A stretch of 64,000 bases of DNA from Bacteroidales bacterium. GTDB lineage: Bacteria; Bacteroidota; Bacteroidia; Bacteroidales; UBA10428. Every line of letters begins with the position of its first letter. Within the stretch, counting starts at the first letter, position 1. Below the pieces are notes generated by a model, which was not told where the DNA came from, searched no databases, and saw nothing but the letters and a program-made list of their open reading frames with translations. The stretch lies in contig DATGXG010000027.1 of the NCBI GenBank assembly GCA_035299085.1, positions 62,001 through 126,000 on the forward strand, in the 5' to 3' direction. The position numbers and the translations under genes are program-made. Of the stretch, positions 8,083 through 16,500 are shown piece after piece.

Positions 8083-10216
8083 TTATTTTTTTATCCAATA
8101 ACATGATTACAATTGATCTTCCATTAACAGCAATGATTTCGCCGGGCATTAGCGGCAGGTCTCTTTCCTGGGGATTGAAAAAACCGGTTGCGGTATCCAG
8201 GATTTTAAGCCACCGGGTTCCCCAGTTTTTTTCAGGAATAGTGAAAAGTACCTCCATTTCGGCTGAATTAAACATGATAAGGAACGAATCATCAATAATT
8301 CTTTCGCCTGTTTCAGTGAATGTATCCAATCCGTCACCAGACAGGTATATCGTAAGGGATTTTGCGAAACTTGTATTCCAGTGTTCATCGGACATTGTGT
8401 TTCCCTCGGGTAAAAACCACTCGATATCAGTAACATCTTTGCCCTTGATTGGTTTGTACTGAAACCATTTCTTCCGGCAAAATACCGGGTGCTGAAGACG
8501 GAAATGGATGAGGCCGGATACAAATTTCTGAAGCTCCTGATCTGCCCCTGACCAGTTAATCCAGGTAAGTTCGCTGTCGTGACAATAAGCATTATTATTA
8601 CCGTTTTGTGTACGGCCCGATTCATCGCCTGCAACTAGCATAGGTACACCCTGCGACAAAAAAAGCGTTGTAAGAAAATTCCTGACCTGCTGTTTTCGTA
8701 TGGCATTGATGGCAGGATCATCAGTAGGGCCTTCTGTTCCGTAATTAAACGACCTGTTGTTGTTTTCCCCGTCATTGTTATTCTCACCGTTGTCTTCGTT
8801 ATGCTTTCCATTGTATGACACAAGGTCAGCAAGAGTGAATCCGTCATGGGCGGTTATGAAATTTACACTGGCAGTGGGTGTTCTTCCATTATTCAGGTAC
8901 AGATCAGAGCTGCCTGTAAAGCGGTTGGCGAATTCGGCAAGCATTTCATCCTCCCCTTTCCAGAAATCGCGCAGGCAGTCGCGGTATTTCGCATTCCATT
9001 CGAGCCATCCGGCAGGAAAATTTCCTACATGGAAGCCGTTTTCTCCCACGTCCCATGGTTCTGCAATTAATTTTACCTGCGAAAGCACCGGATCCTGGTG
9101 GAGGATATCGAAAAAAGAACCCCACTTATCCACATCGTCGAATTCACGGGCTAGAACAGTTGCAAGGTCAAACCTGAATCCATCCACATGCATTTCAAGA
9201 ACCCAGTAACGAAGGCTGTCCATTATAAGCCTCAGAATCGTAGGGTGTACCGAATTCATTGTGTTTCCGGTACCGGTATAATCCACATAAAACCGCTTAT
9301 CCTTTTCATCAAGCCGGTAATAGGAATGGTTGTCGATTCCCCTGAAGCATAAAGTGGGACCAAGGTGATTTCCTTCTGCAGTGTGATTGTACACCACATC
9401 GAGAATGACCTCTATTCCGGCTTCATGAAGCGTCCTCACCATTTCCTTAAATTCAACCACCTGGTCGCCCAGGTTTATTGTGCTTGAATACCGGAGATCC
9501 GGGGCAAAATAACCAATGCTGTTATATCCCCAGTAGTTCGTTCGTCCTGATTCCCATAAATGCCTGTCAATTATAAACTGGTGCACAGGCATCAGTTCAA
9601 CGGCATTAATTCCAAGGGATTTCAGGTATTTAATTGATGTACTGTGAGCTATCCCTGCATACTTTCCCCGCAATTTTTCCGGTATATCCGGCATGAGCTG
9701 AGAGTATCCCTTAACATGTAATTCATAAATCACTGTTTTTTCGAGCGGAATCCGCAATAAATGATCATTTCGCCAGTCAAAGGTATGGTCAATTACCACA
9801 GATTTGGGAATATACGGTGCACTGTCAGAATCACTGAAAGACATATCTTTAAATGTACTTTTCAAGTTATATCCATATAGTGCGTCGTTCCATCTGATAA
9901 GATTATCAATTGCCCTTGTATAGGGATCGATCAGCAGCTTATTGGGGTTAAACCGGTGTCCTTTTTCAGGATCATAAGGCCCGTATACCCTGTAACCGTA
10001 AAGCTGACCGGGTTTGATTCCGGGTAAATATGCATGCCAGTTATTATGGGTGCATTCTCTTACATTGATCCGGGTTTCTTCACCTGTGGATGAAAAAAGA
10101 CATAGTTCAACACCGGTAGCATTTTCGGAGAAAAGTGAAAAATTGACGCCTCTGCCGTCATAGTTGGCCCCAAGCGGGTAAGGCCTGCCCGGCCAGACAG
10201 GTATAGTTTCACTCAT
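8075..10216 (-). CDS. glgX: Glycogen debranching enzyme GlgX/TreX
   Basis: A 713-residue isoamylase-type GH13 enzyme that removes alpha-1,6 branches from glycogen or limit dextrin, giving linear maltodextrins for TreY and TreZ. Diagnostic segments: WPGRPYPLGANYDGRGVNF with CBM48 at the N terminus, ELHVKGYSQLMPDIPEKLRG, VELMPVHQF, nucleophile in VDGFRFDLATVLARE, acid in KLIAEPWDVGE followed by HVGNFPAGWLEWN, and the third carboxylate in NFITAHDGFTLADLVSYN with the long Asn-rich HNEDNGENNNDGENN loop typical of GlgX. It is the first gene of the trehalose operon. The ATG at 10216 is only about 20 bp from a 7-bp repeat array that fills the upstream region, so its promoter or leader must lie within or beyond repeats. 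Confidence 0.95.
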   Translation of the reverse strand: MSETIPVWPGRPYPLGANYDGRGVNFSLFSENATGVELCLFSSTGEETRINVRECTHNNWHAYLPGIKPGQLYGYRVYGPYDPEKGHRFNPNKLLIDPYTRAIDNLIRWNDALYGYNLKSTFKDMSFSDSDSAPYIPKSVVIDHTFDWRNDHLLRIPLEKTVIYELHVKGYSQLMPDIPEKLRGKYAGIAHSTSIKYLKSLGINAVELMPVHQFIIDRHLWESGRTNYWGYNSIGYFAPDLRYSSTINLGDQVVEFKEMVRTLHEAGIEVILDVVYNHTAEGNHLGPTLCFRGIDNHSYYRLDEKDKRFYVDYTGTGNTMNSVHPTILRLIMDSLRYWVLEMHVDGFRFDLATVLAREFDDVDKWGSFFDILHQDPVLSQVKLIAEPWDVGENGFHVGNFPAGWLEWNAKYRDCLRDFWKGEDEMLAEFANRFTGSSDLYLNNGRTPTASVNFITAHDGFTLADLVSYNGKHNEDNGENNNDGENNNRSFNYGTEGPTDDPAINAIRKQQVRNFLTTLFLSQGVPMLVAGDESGRTQNGNNNAYCHDSELTWINWSGADQELQKFVSGLIHFRLQHPVFCRKKWFQYKPIKGKDVTDIEWFLPEGNTMSDEHWNTSFAKSLTIYLSGDGLDTFTETGERIIDDSFLIMFNSAEMEVLFTIPEKNWGTRWLKILDTATGFFNPQERDLPLMPGEIIAVNGRSIVIMLLDKKINV

Positions 10217-10236
10217 TCATGTTTGTTTATAAGTGC

Positions 10237-10292
10237 AGTGATTAGTGATTAGTGATTTGTGATTAGTGATTAGTGATTTGTGATTAGTGACT
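10237..10292. repeat. Heptanucleotide tandem array, AGTGATT type
   Basis: Eight consecutive 7-bp units of the form (A/T)GTGATT, the last reading AGTGACT. It begins about 20 bp upstream of the glgX start. The only variation is A or T at the first position and one T-to-C change in the last unit. It is part of a longer repeat-filled intergenic region (10217-10540). Confidence 0.9.
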
Positions 10293-10300
10293 AGCAGTAT

Positions 10301-10414
10301 ACCAGTTACCAGTCACCAGTCACCAGTTACCAGTCACCAGTCACCAGTTACCAGTCACCAGTTACCAGTCACCAGTCACCAGTCACCAGTTACCAGTCAC
10401 CAGTCACCAGTCAC
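10301..10414. repeat. Heptanucleotide tandem array, ACCAGT(T/C) type
   Basis: Sixteen perfect 7-bp units ACCAGTY in exact register, followed by a partial unit (AC). Only the seventh base varies, T in five units and C in eleven, so the array has a two-letter variant pattern. There are no unique spacers, so it is not a CRISPR array. Seven is not a multiple of three, and no frame through it encodes a plausible protein. Confidence 0.93.
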
Positions 10415-10449
10415 ATTTTTAAGTAAACAAACAGAATGAGTGAGAGTTC

Positions 10450-10474
10450 GATGCTGGATACTGGATGCTGGATG
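10450..10474. repeat. Short heptanucleotide array, GAT(G/A)CTG type
   Basis: Three 7-bp units GATGCTG, GATACTG, GATGCTG plus a partial GATG. The unit differs from the two larger arrays but keeps the same 7-bp period. Confidence 0.8.
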
Positions 10475-10491
10475 TTTGCATGTACCGTTAA

Positions 10492-10540
10492 CTGATCACT
10501 GATAACCGATTACTAAAAACGGATTACTGATCCCTGATCC
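10492..10540. repeat. Degenerate heptanucleotide array, CTGATNN type
   Basis: Seven 7-bp units in exact register: CTGATCA, CTGATAA, CCGATTA, CTAAAAA, CGGATTA, CTGATCC, CTGATCC. It is more degenerate than the others but still periodic. It ends at the stop codon of the serine hydrolase gene. Together the four arrays occupy most of this 324-bp gap; the remainder shows no gene, and I could not see a convincing terminator or promoter in it. Confidence 0.65.
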
Positions 10541-12217
10541 CTACTTAACCTTATCAAACCTCATATTATTAATCCGGCTTGAAGACACATTCAATCCTAT
10601 AATCGCACTTTTATCATCTCGTGTAAATTCAACTTTATTGAAGAACCATTCCCAAGTCGATAATACATCCTTTTTAACAATATCCAGGGTGAAATCCTCC
10701 TCGCGCGGATGACTGACTACAAGTTGCTTATTGTGCACAGTAAGGGTATAGGTTGTGTTTAATTCAGGACTGTAATAATCGCCGGCATATTCATCCAGAT
10801 TGATTTGAGACGGATCAAAATTAACCACTCTTGTAGCGGTTATTTTCTGTCCATTCAGCACTACATTGATGCTGTTAAAACGACCATTATTATCAGGAAT
10901 GAATGTCAGTGTTGCATTCATTGCAGGTAATGAAAAATCCGCGACTGACGTCCGGGTTAGGAGTTGTTTTCCTATCTCGGGGTTTGTAGCATATAACTTG
11001 CTGTTTTCTGTTACAATCTGAAACGTGTAACCTGGTCTCAGAAGATAATCTCCGCAATAGGCGCTGAGTATTTTTTCGTCTCCCCTGTATTCTTTTTCAC
11101 TTACAAGAATAGGAATAGCGTCATCAGAAATTTCGGAGGTGAATTGATCTTTAAGATAAATATCCGTTATCTTTTCAGCCATGCCGGCCGGATCAAAATA
11201 TCCGTTATTGCTGAGTACAATAACTGAAAAATGCTGATCAGGAAACCTGCATATATAAGCCCTGTACCCTGCATCTGCGCCGCCATGACAAATATATGTA
11301 AGGCCCTTGTATTTCAGGATGTCCTGGCCCATTGCATAAGTTATCGCTTTCCCGTTATTCAGGGCTCCGCAGGTATTCATTTTCTCAATGATTTGTTTGC
11401 TTCCGACAACGGGATTCTCGAAATTAGAAACCCATTTGGAAAGATCTTCTACTGTGGTCAACAGACTTGTTGCCCCATAAGTGCCATAATTAAGCAAGCT
11501 CTTCTTAAAATTCTTACCATCGGGATAATAAGAGTAGGCGCGGTTTTTACAAACACTTTCCTGGTTTTCATTAAAGAAAGTATTGGTCATCCCAAGCGGT
11601 TTGAAAATTCTCTCTGATGTGAATTCAGCAAATGTTTTACCTGAAACCCTGGCTACCACTTCGGCCAGTAAAGTGTATCCTGAATTCGAGTATACATGCT
11701 CCTCTCCCGGCATGAAATCGAGGTTTTTCTGCATGCATACCAATTTCAATATTTGCTTCTGGGTAATCACATCATCCAATCTCCAGCCTGCAAGAGTGAG
11801 AAGTGTCCATTGATCCCTGATTCCGCTTGTATGCCAGGCAAGATTGTTTAAAGTAATTTTGTGACCATAATCCGGAAGTTCCGGGATGTACTTTCTGACA
11901 TCATCTTCCATTGAAAGTTTACCATCTGCCTCAAGGAGCAATACGGCAAAAGCAGTGAATTGCTTCGAATCAGAAGCAATATGGAAAACCGTTGAAGGAG
12001 TGATAGGAATATCATATTCGAGGTTGGCTGAACCATATCCCTTACTAAATACAATTTTGCCATTTTGAACAACAGCTACTGCGGCGCCGGGTGTTTGAAT
12101 GTTATTCCACTCATCAAACAATTTGTCAACCTGCTCACCGGGAGTTTGTGCTTTTATAGAAAATGCAAAAATACTGATTGCCAGAAAAGGCATTAATGAT
12201 TTGGGTATTGTTTTCAT
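10541..12217 (-). CDS. Secreted serine hydrolase, class C beta-lactamase / D-alanyl-D-alanine carboxypeptidase-like
   Basis: The frame opens at 12277 but the ATG at 12217 gives a clean signal peptide (MKTIPKSLMPFLAISIFAF ending near SIKAQ), so I use it (558 residues). Family S12 motifs: SDSK at residues 82-85 (nucleophile Ser and general-base Lys), YSNSGY for the Y-x-N motif, and ICHGGADAGYR for the KTG-equivalent HGG. The C-terminal 170 residues form an extra beta-rich domain (YAGDYYSPELNTTYTLTV), as in many Bacteroidota members. Such proteins may be peptidases, esterases or penicillin-binding-type hydrolases; substrate cannot be read from sequence. It likely acts in the periplasm. It stands alone, between the slipin gene terminator and the heptad repeat region. 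Confidence 0.88.
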   Translation of the reverse strand: MKTIPKSLMPFLAISIFAFSIKAQTPGEQVDKLFDEWNNIQTPGAAVAVVQNGKIVFSKGYGSANLEYDIPITPSTVFHIASDSKQFTAFAVLLLEADGKLSMEDDVRKYIPELPDYGHKITLNNLAWHTSGIRDQWTLLTLAGWRLDDVITQKQILKLVCMQKNLDFMPGEEHVYSNSGYTLLAEVVARVSGKTFAEFTSERIFKPLGMTNTFFNENQESVCKNRAYSYYPDGKNFKKSLLNYGTYGATSLLTTVEDLSKWVSNFENPVVGSKQIIEKMNTCGALNNGKAITYAMGQDILKYKGLTYICHGGADAGYRAYICRFPDQHFSVIVLSNNGYFDPAGMAEKITDIYLKDQFTSEISDDAIPILVSEKEYRGDEKILSAYCGDYLLRPGYTFQIVTENSKLYATNPEIGKQLLTRTSVADFSLPAMNATLTFIPDNNGRFNSINVVLNGQKITATRVVNFDPSQINLDEYAGDYYSPELNTTYTLTVHNKQLVVSHPREEDFTLDIVKKDVLSTWEWFFNKVEFTRDDKSAIIGLNVSSSRINNMRFDKVK

Positions 12218-12261
12218 GTTGATATTTTGATAATTAGATGCAACAGAAAACAAAATTCCAT

Positions 12262-12308
12262 AAAAAAACCAGGACACCCTCCGAGGGTACCCCTACCCTC
12301 GGAGGGTG
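12262..12308 (-). terminator. Strong inverted repeat and T-run after the slipin gene
   Basis: A perfect 15-bp stem (CACCCTCCGAGGGTA at 12275-12289 and its complement at 12294-12308) with a 4-base CCCC loop, followed on the minus strand by TCCTGG and seven T residues (12262-12268). It sits 8 bp after the slipin stop, as a Rho-independent terminator should. The T-run is separated from the stem by 6 bases, which is slightly unusual. Each arm is itself nearly self-complementary (ACCCTC-C-GAGGGT). Confidence 0.75.
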
Positions 12309-12316
12309 AGGATAGA

Positions 12317-13213
12317 TTACTCCTTACCCTCTTCTTTCATCTGGATTTTTCCGAGCGAGGCAAGTCCGCCAAGGACTCCCAGGTTCATAGAATCAAGAGC
12401 GGTACTTGGCACTATGATCATGGAGCTTTTCTCTTTCAGGCCTTCGCCTATCAGGTTCATGGCCCGCAACTGAAGAGCTACAGGGTTGTTCATGTATTCC
12501 TGGCTGGCCTTGGCAAATTTCTCGGCAATTTCTGTTTCGGCAGTTCCCAGGATTACACGTGCACGTCTTTCCCGCTCGGCCTGTGCCTGTTTACTCATGG
12601 CATCAGCCAGTGCCTGCGGAATTGTGATATCCTTTATCCCAACATTCTGGCAGGTAATTCCCCAAGGGTTTGAAATTTCATCCAGGTAAATCTGCAGATC
12701 ATGTGCAATCCGCTCCCTGTCCTGCAGTAGTTCTGCAAGCTCATGTCTGCCTATAATATCCCTTAAACCGGTTTGAGCCACATATTCAATCGCGTCGTTA
12801 TAGTCCTGCACTTCAAGGGCAGCCTTTTCAACATCCCACACTGTCCAGTACAACACAGCCACAACGTTTACAGGCACTGTGTCTTTTGTGAGTGTTTGCT
12901 CGGCTTTAAAATCGGTTACCCTGATTCGCTGGTCGACATAATTCATTATTTTTTCAAAAATCGGGATTATAAGGAATATGCCCGGTCCCTTTAAGCCCCT
13001 GTATTTACCCATTCTGAGCACAACTGCCTTCTCCCATTGATCCGCAATCTGTATGGATGAAGAAACCAGGATCGAAACCAGGATCAATGAAGCCAGCCAG
13101 GGCTCAGTGATCATTTTTAAATAGAAAAGAGCAAGGCATCCTGCAATCAGAATGATGAGGAAAGTCAATGAAACAGAATTGAAATAGCTTTTCGAAATAA
13201 TTTTAGTTTTCAT
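12317..13213 (-). CDS. Slipin / stomatin-like SPFH-domain membrane protein
   Basis: The ATG at 13213 (MKTKIISKSYF) gives 298 residues. Two hydrophobic segments near the N terminus (LTFLIILIAGCLALFYL and LASLILVSILVSSSIQI) anchor the protein; the rest is an SPFH domain: KAVVLRMGKYRGLKGPG, FIIPIFEK-like LIIPIFEKI, VDQRIRVTDFKAEQTLTKD, VNVVAVLYWTVWD, GITCQNVGIKDITIPQAL. A C-terminal coiled coil (SKQAQAERERRARVILG, AEIAEKFAKASQEY) is typical for oligomerisation. Slipins form membrane scaffolds and often associate with NfeD-type partners, but no nfeD gene is here. Its start overlaps the gntR stop by 11 bp (ATGAAAACTAA), so it is translated from the gntR transcript. Confidence 0.92.
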   Translation of the reverse strand: MKTKIISKSYFNSVSLTFLIILIAGCLALFYLKMITEPWLASLILVSILVSSSIQIADQWEKAVVLRMGKYRGLKGPGIFLIIPIFEKIMNYVDQRIRVTDFKAEQTLTKDTVPVNVVAVLYWTVWDVEKAALEVQDYNDAIEYVAQTGLRDIIGRHELAELLQDRERIAHDLQIYLDEISNPWGITCQNVGIKDITIPQALADAMSKQAQAERERRARVILGTAETEIAEKFAKASQEYMNNPVALQLRAMNLIGEGLKEKSSMIIVPSTALDSMNLGVLGGLASLGKIQMKEEGKE

Positions 13214-13583
13214 GTTCTTTATGATTTGAAAGTTCAGATATGAGTTCATCAATGGTAAATCCGTAGTTCAGGGCAATCGTGATAAATTCCCGGCAAATCT
13301 CATGAAGCTTGTTGTGTTTTTCTTTGCTGGTTATCCCTATATCACTGCGGTTAATAAAGGTTCCAGTTCCCTGGTGCGTTTCAAGGATGTTCTGTATTTC
13401 GAGTTCCTTATAGGCCTTAGCCACTGTGTTAAGGTTGACTTTAAGCTCAACCGCCAATGCCCTCACAGTGGGTAACTGTTCTCCTACCTTTAATTTACCG
13501 GTAGCAATACCGAACTTGATCTGATCGATTATCTGCCGGTAAAAAGGTGCTCCTGTTTTAGGATCCAATGCAAATTTGATCAT
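13203..13583 (-). CDS. GntR-family (YtrA subfamily) transcriptional regulator
   Basis: A 126-residue regulator: DPKTGAPFYRQIIDQIKFGI, GKLKVGEQLPTVRALAVEL, NTVAKAYKELEIQNILE and a GTGTFI wing are the GntR winged helix. The remaining 50 residues are a short helical region, the size typical of the YtrA subfamily. YtrA-type members are generally autorepressors of operons for transporters or membrane proteins. Here it is the first gene of a two-gene operon with the slipin, overlapping by 11 bp, so it most likely regulates the slipin gene and itself. A good Bacteroidota promoter lies just upstream. Confidence 0.92.
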   Translation of the reverse strand: MIKFALDPKTGAPFYRQIIDQIKFGIATGKLKVGEQLPTVRALAVELKVNLNTVAKAYKELEIQNILETHQGTGTFINRSDIGITSKEKHNKLHEICREFITIALNYGFTIDELISELSNHKEHEN

Positions 13584-13623
13584 GGTTAAAGTAATATTTT
13601 ATTATTGTATTATATAACTAGTA

Positions 13624-13654
13624 CAAATATACTATAGGAATTTTAATTGTCAAA
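13624..13654 (-). promoter_or_regulatory. Bacteroidota-type promoter of the gntR-slipin operon
   Basis: On the minus strand, TTTG (13654-13651) is followed by exactly 19 bases and TATATTTG (13631-13624), a full match to the Bacteroidota TTTG-N19-TAnnTTTG consensus. The predicted transcript starts about 35 bases before the gntR ATG. It is the best promoter match in the window. A GntR operator presumably overlaps the AT-rich stretch just downstream, but I see no convincing palindrome. Confidence 0.75.
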
Positions 13655-13682
13655 TAATTATTAACCTTTTTTCTGATTTTTT

Positions 13683-16442
13683 TTACCCAGTATTTCCTAT
13701 TGCATTGGCAATGGCATTGATGCTCTTCAGTATTTCAAGAAGTACGGCTTCGCCTTTCTCCTTCTCACCTGCCAATTTCAATGATCTCCATTTTCTGAGC
13801 AGCATAACCTGGTAACGGTGCAGGTACACCAGTGGTTCCGAGCGGAACAGTGTTGAATAATAATGATTGGTACGCCTGACCTCAAGGGGTCGTTGAATGA
13901 TCATACCCATCATTTCCCTTAATTTGAAAAGTTCATCTGTAATCATTGTCAGAATCACTGTCCGGCAATTCTCATTCTCTACAAGTGAAGAATACAATGC
14001 CATTATCTCTTCATCGGTGGCGGCCAGACTGGTGTCAATATTAGTAAACATGTACCTTACAAGGACATCGTGCACTACGAATTCCCTAAGTTGACTGAAT
14101 TGATCAGGCATCTCTGATTTCAGTTTCTCAAGGGCGGTTCCTATGCCATACCAGCTAGTAATGTGAAACCTTGACTGGCTCCAGCTGAAAACCCATGGTA
14201 TAGCCCTTAAATCAGCAAGCGTATGTGTACCCGAGCGATGACTGGGCCTGCTCCCTATCCTGCTGGATTCTATGGCATCAATCGGAGTTGCATGCGTAAA
14301 AAATTCCATAAAACTCGGGTGTGATATAAGTTCATGGTAATGTTGTGAACTTACATCGGAAAGGAACTGAAGTATTTTTGCTCCCGGATGAGGTTCAGGA
14401 TTTTGACGTGCCTGAAGCAGGGTGTTGGTCACAGTCCCGGCCACCAGCAACTCCAGGTTATAAGCAGCATTTAAAAGATTGGCATATTTCTTTTCGATAA
14501 TCTCACCCTGCTCAGTGATACGGATCTGTCCTGTCAGACTTCCCGGCGGCAGCGCTCTCAGAAACCAGTGGGTAGGACCGGCTCCCCTGCTAATGGTTCC
14601 ACCCTTACCGTGAAAGAACCGGATGTTAATATTGTGTTTTCTTCCTACTGCCGCAATTTTTTGCTGTGCCGTATAAAGGTTCCACATACTGGTCATCAAT
14701 CCACCGTCTTTATTACTGTCACTATAGCCGATCATTACATCCTGTCGCATATTGCAACGATTACTTACTTCCATCTGTTTCTGAAGCGAATGTCTGACAA
14801 TTGGAACAGACAGGTATTCATCGAGGATTGAATCACTTCTGACAAGGTCATCGATAGTTTCAAAAAGCGGCACAACATGAAGCAACATGAAATGTCCTTC
14901 ATCTGACTTTTGCCACAATCCGGTTTCCCGGGCAAACAGATAAGGTATCAATAAATCACCCACATTACGGGTCATACTGATAATTATATTCCCGAGCGAT
15001 GAGGATGTATACTTTTCAGTATGACGTTTAAGCACCCTGAATGTATTAATAACCGATGAGGCCTCATCAGGAAGATCCCAGGATGAATTTGAAAATGGCC
15101 GAGATGATTTCAATTCCTGTAACAGGAAATCAAGTTTCCTTTCATAATCAGATTCACTGAATTTCAAGTCCAATGCTGCCGCTTCGATCAGCTGTTCCAT
15201 GGCCAAATCATGAATACGCGAATTCTGGCGTATATCCAGTCGGGCCAGGTGAAAACCGATGCTCTGAACCAGCCGGATCAGATCACGAACCTCTGACCAT
15301 GCAATTGCAGAAGCACTGTGAACGGAAAGATCTTCCTGCAGCATCTCAAGGTCGGATATCAGCTGCCCTGAATGCCTGTATGAACCGGGTAAATCAAGCA
15401 GTTCAACAACTTTTTCACGACTGAAATCTACAGGAAGCCGAAGTATAAGGAGGTTTACGTAAAGCCGGTATGCTTCATTCCTGTACCTCGATTTAAGAAG
15501 TGGGGCATTTTCCCGGGCTTCATCAAGGTATTCGCTTATTTTTGATCTGATTTTTTCAGATACCTTTTCGGGTGAAATGTAAAAACTCAGATTTTTTGAC
15601 AAAACTGAAAGTTTGGCTTTAATTATTTCAAATGCATTCATTCTCAGGGTGATCAATGTTTCTTCAGTGATTTCGGGAGTCACCAGCGGATGCCCGTCCC
15701 TGTCTCCCCCAACCCAATCACCAAATGTGATCCTGGGCAACAGGTTGGTATGGTTGATTGATTTCATATCAAAACCAACTGATTCCCACGATTGAATCAA
15801 TTTATGGTCAATAATGGGTATGACTTCAGGAAACACATTTTTAAGATAATGAAGAACATTTTCGAGTTCTGACCTGACATCAGGTTTTTCAAGAAAGATT
15901 TCACCAATCAGCCAAAGCTTATGCAGTATCAATTTTATATTCTGCCGTATCTCATCCTGTTCATTCCTGGTATAGGTAGAATTTTCACGTTTCACTACAA
16001 GCAAATACAGGTTACGGAATTGTTCAAGCACCTCAGGGCGTTTGGCTTCCGTGGGATGCGCCGTAAGCACGGCTTCTACCTGTGAATCGTTAAATACGGC
16101 AAGAATTTCTTTTTCTGAAAAACCTGCATCCTTAAGAATTTTGAGATTATTACCCCAGGAACCATTAATACTTGAAAAATCATCAGACTCTTTTTTACGC
16201 CTGTTCTGCACTGCACCGTTAACCTCAACAATATTCAGAAGCTGGAAACTGATTGAATAAACCTGAAGGTGCTTTTGAGTATAATGTGTTTCAGATGCAT
16301 AATTGCCGGTCAGCCATGGTATCGATTCAGCAAGCGAATGTTCATTCTGTTCTTCCAATACCTCCTTAAAGCACCGCAGTAAATATTCGAGATCCGCGTA
16401 TGGCTTCCCTAGTTTTTCCTGTATTAATTTAAGATTATTCAT
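13683..16442 (-). CDS. ppc: Phosphoenolpyruvate carboxylase
   Basis: The ATG at 16442 (MNNLKLIQEKLG) gives 919 residues; the frame is open to 16484, but that leaves almost no room for a promoter before the divergent ABC gene. The enzyme carboxylates PEP to oxaloacetate to feed the TCA cycle. Catalytic motifs are all present: VLTAHPTEAKRP (catalytic His), GDWVGGDRDGHP, GYSDSNKDGGLMTS, FHGKGGTISRGAGPTH (the mobile GRGG-type loop, here with FHGKGGTISRG) and SLTGQIRITEQGE. The C terminus ends NAIANAIGNTG, matching the usual conserved C-terminal tail of the family. It is a single-gene unit with an AT-rich 3' flank. No truncation is seen. Confidence 0.97.
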   Translation of the reverse strand: MNNLKLIQEKLGKPYADLEYLLRCFKEVLEEQNEHSLAESIPWLTGNYASETHYTQKHLQVYSISFQLLNIVEVNGAVQNRRKKESDDFSSINGSWGNNLKILKDAGFSEKEILAVFNDSQVEAVLTAHPTEAKRPEVLEQFRNLYLLVVKRENSTYTRNEQDEIRQNIKLILHKLWLIGEIFLEKPDVRSELENVLHYLKNVFPEVIPIIDHKLIQSWESVGFDMKSINHTNLLPRITFGDWVGGDRDGHPLVTPEITEETLITLRMNAFEIIKAKLSVLSKNLSFYISPEKVSEKIRSKISEYLDEARENAPLLKSRYRNEAYRLYVNLLILRLPVDFSREKVVELLDLPGSYRHSGQLISDLEMLQEDLSVHSASAIAWSEVRDLIRLVQSIGFHLARLDIRQNSRIHDLAMEQLIEAAALDLKFSESDYERKLDFLLQELKSSRPFSNSSWDLPDEASSVINTFRVLKRHTEKYTSSSLGNIIISMTRNVGDLLIPYLFARETGLWQKSDEGHFMLLHVVPLFETIDDLVRSDSILDEYLSVPIVRHSLQKQMEVSNRCNMRQDVMIGYSDSNKDGGLMTSMWNLYTAQQKIAAVGRKHNINIRFFHGKGGTISRGAGPTHWFLRALPPGSLTGQIRITEQGEIIEKKYANLLNAAYNLELLVAGTVTNTLLQARQNPEPHPGAKILQFLSDVSSQHYHELISHPSFMEFFTHATPIDAIESSRIGSRPSHRSGTHTLADLRAIPWVFSWSQSRFHITSWYGIGTALEKLKSEMPDQFSQLREFVVHDVLVRYMFTNIDTSLAATDEEIMALYSSLVENENCRTVILTMITDELFKLREMMGMIIQRPLEVRRTNHYYSTLFRSEPLVYLHRYQVMLLRKWRSLKLAGEKEKGEAVLLEILKSINAIANAIGNTG

Positions 16443-16466
16443 ACAGCCATCTATGTAAATTGTTGT

Positions 16467-16474
16467 TACTTTTG
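16467..16474 (+). promoter_or_regulatory. Candidate -7 box for the ABC exporter operon
   Basis: TACTTTTG matches TAnnTTTG and lies 26 bp upstream of the ABC subunit start, in the 58-bp gap with divergent ppc. No matching TTTG is found 19-21 bp upstream, so support is partial. Confidence 0.4.
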
Positions 16475-16500
16475 CATCCTTCAATCATATAACAAACTTC

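Noticed and set aside
10301..10414. CRISPR-like regular array
   Set aside because: The period is 7 bp with no unique spacers and no cas genes in the window; it is a simple tandem repeat.
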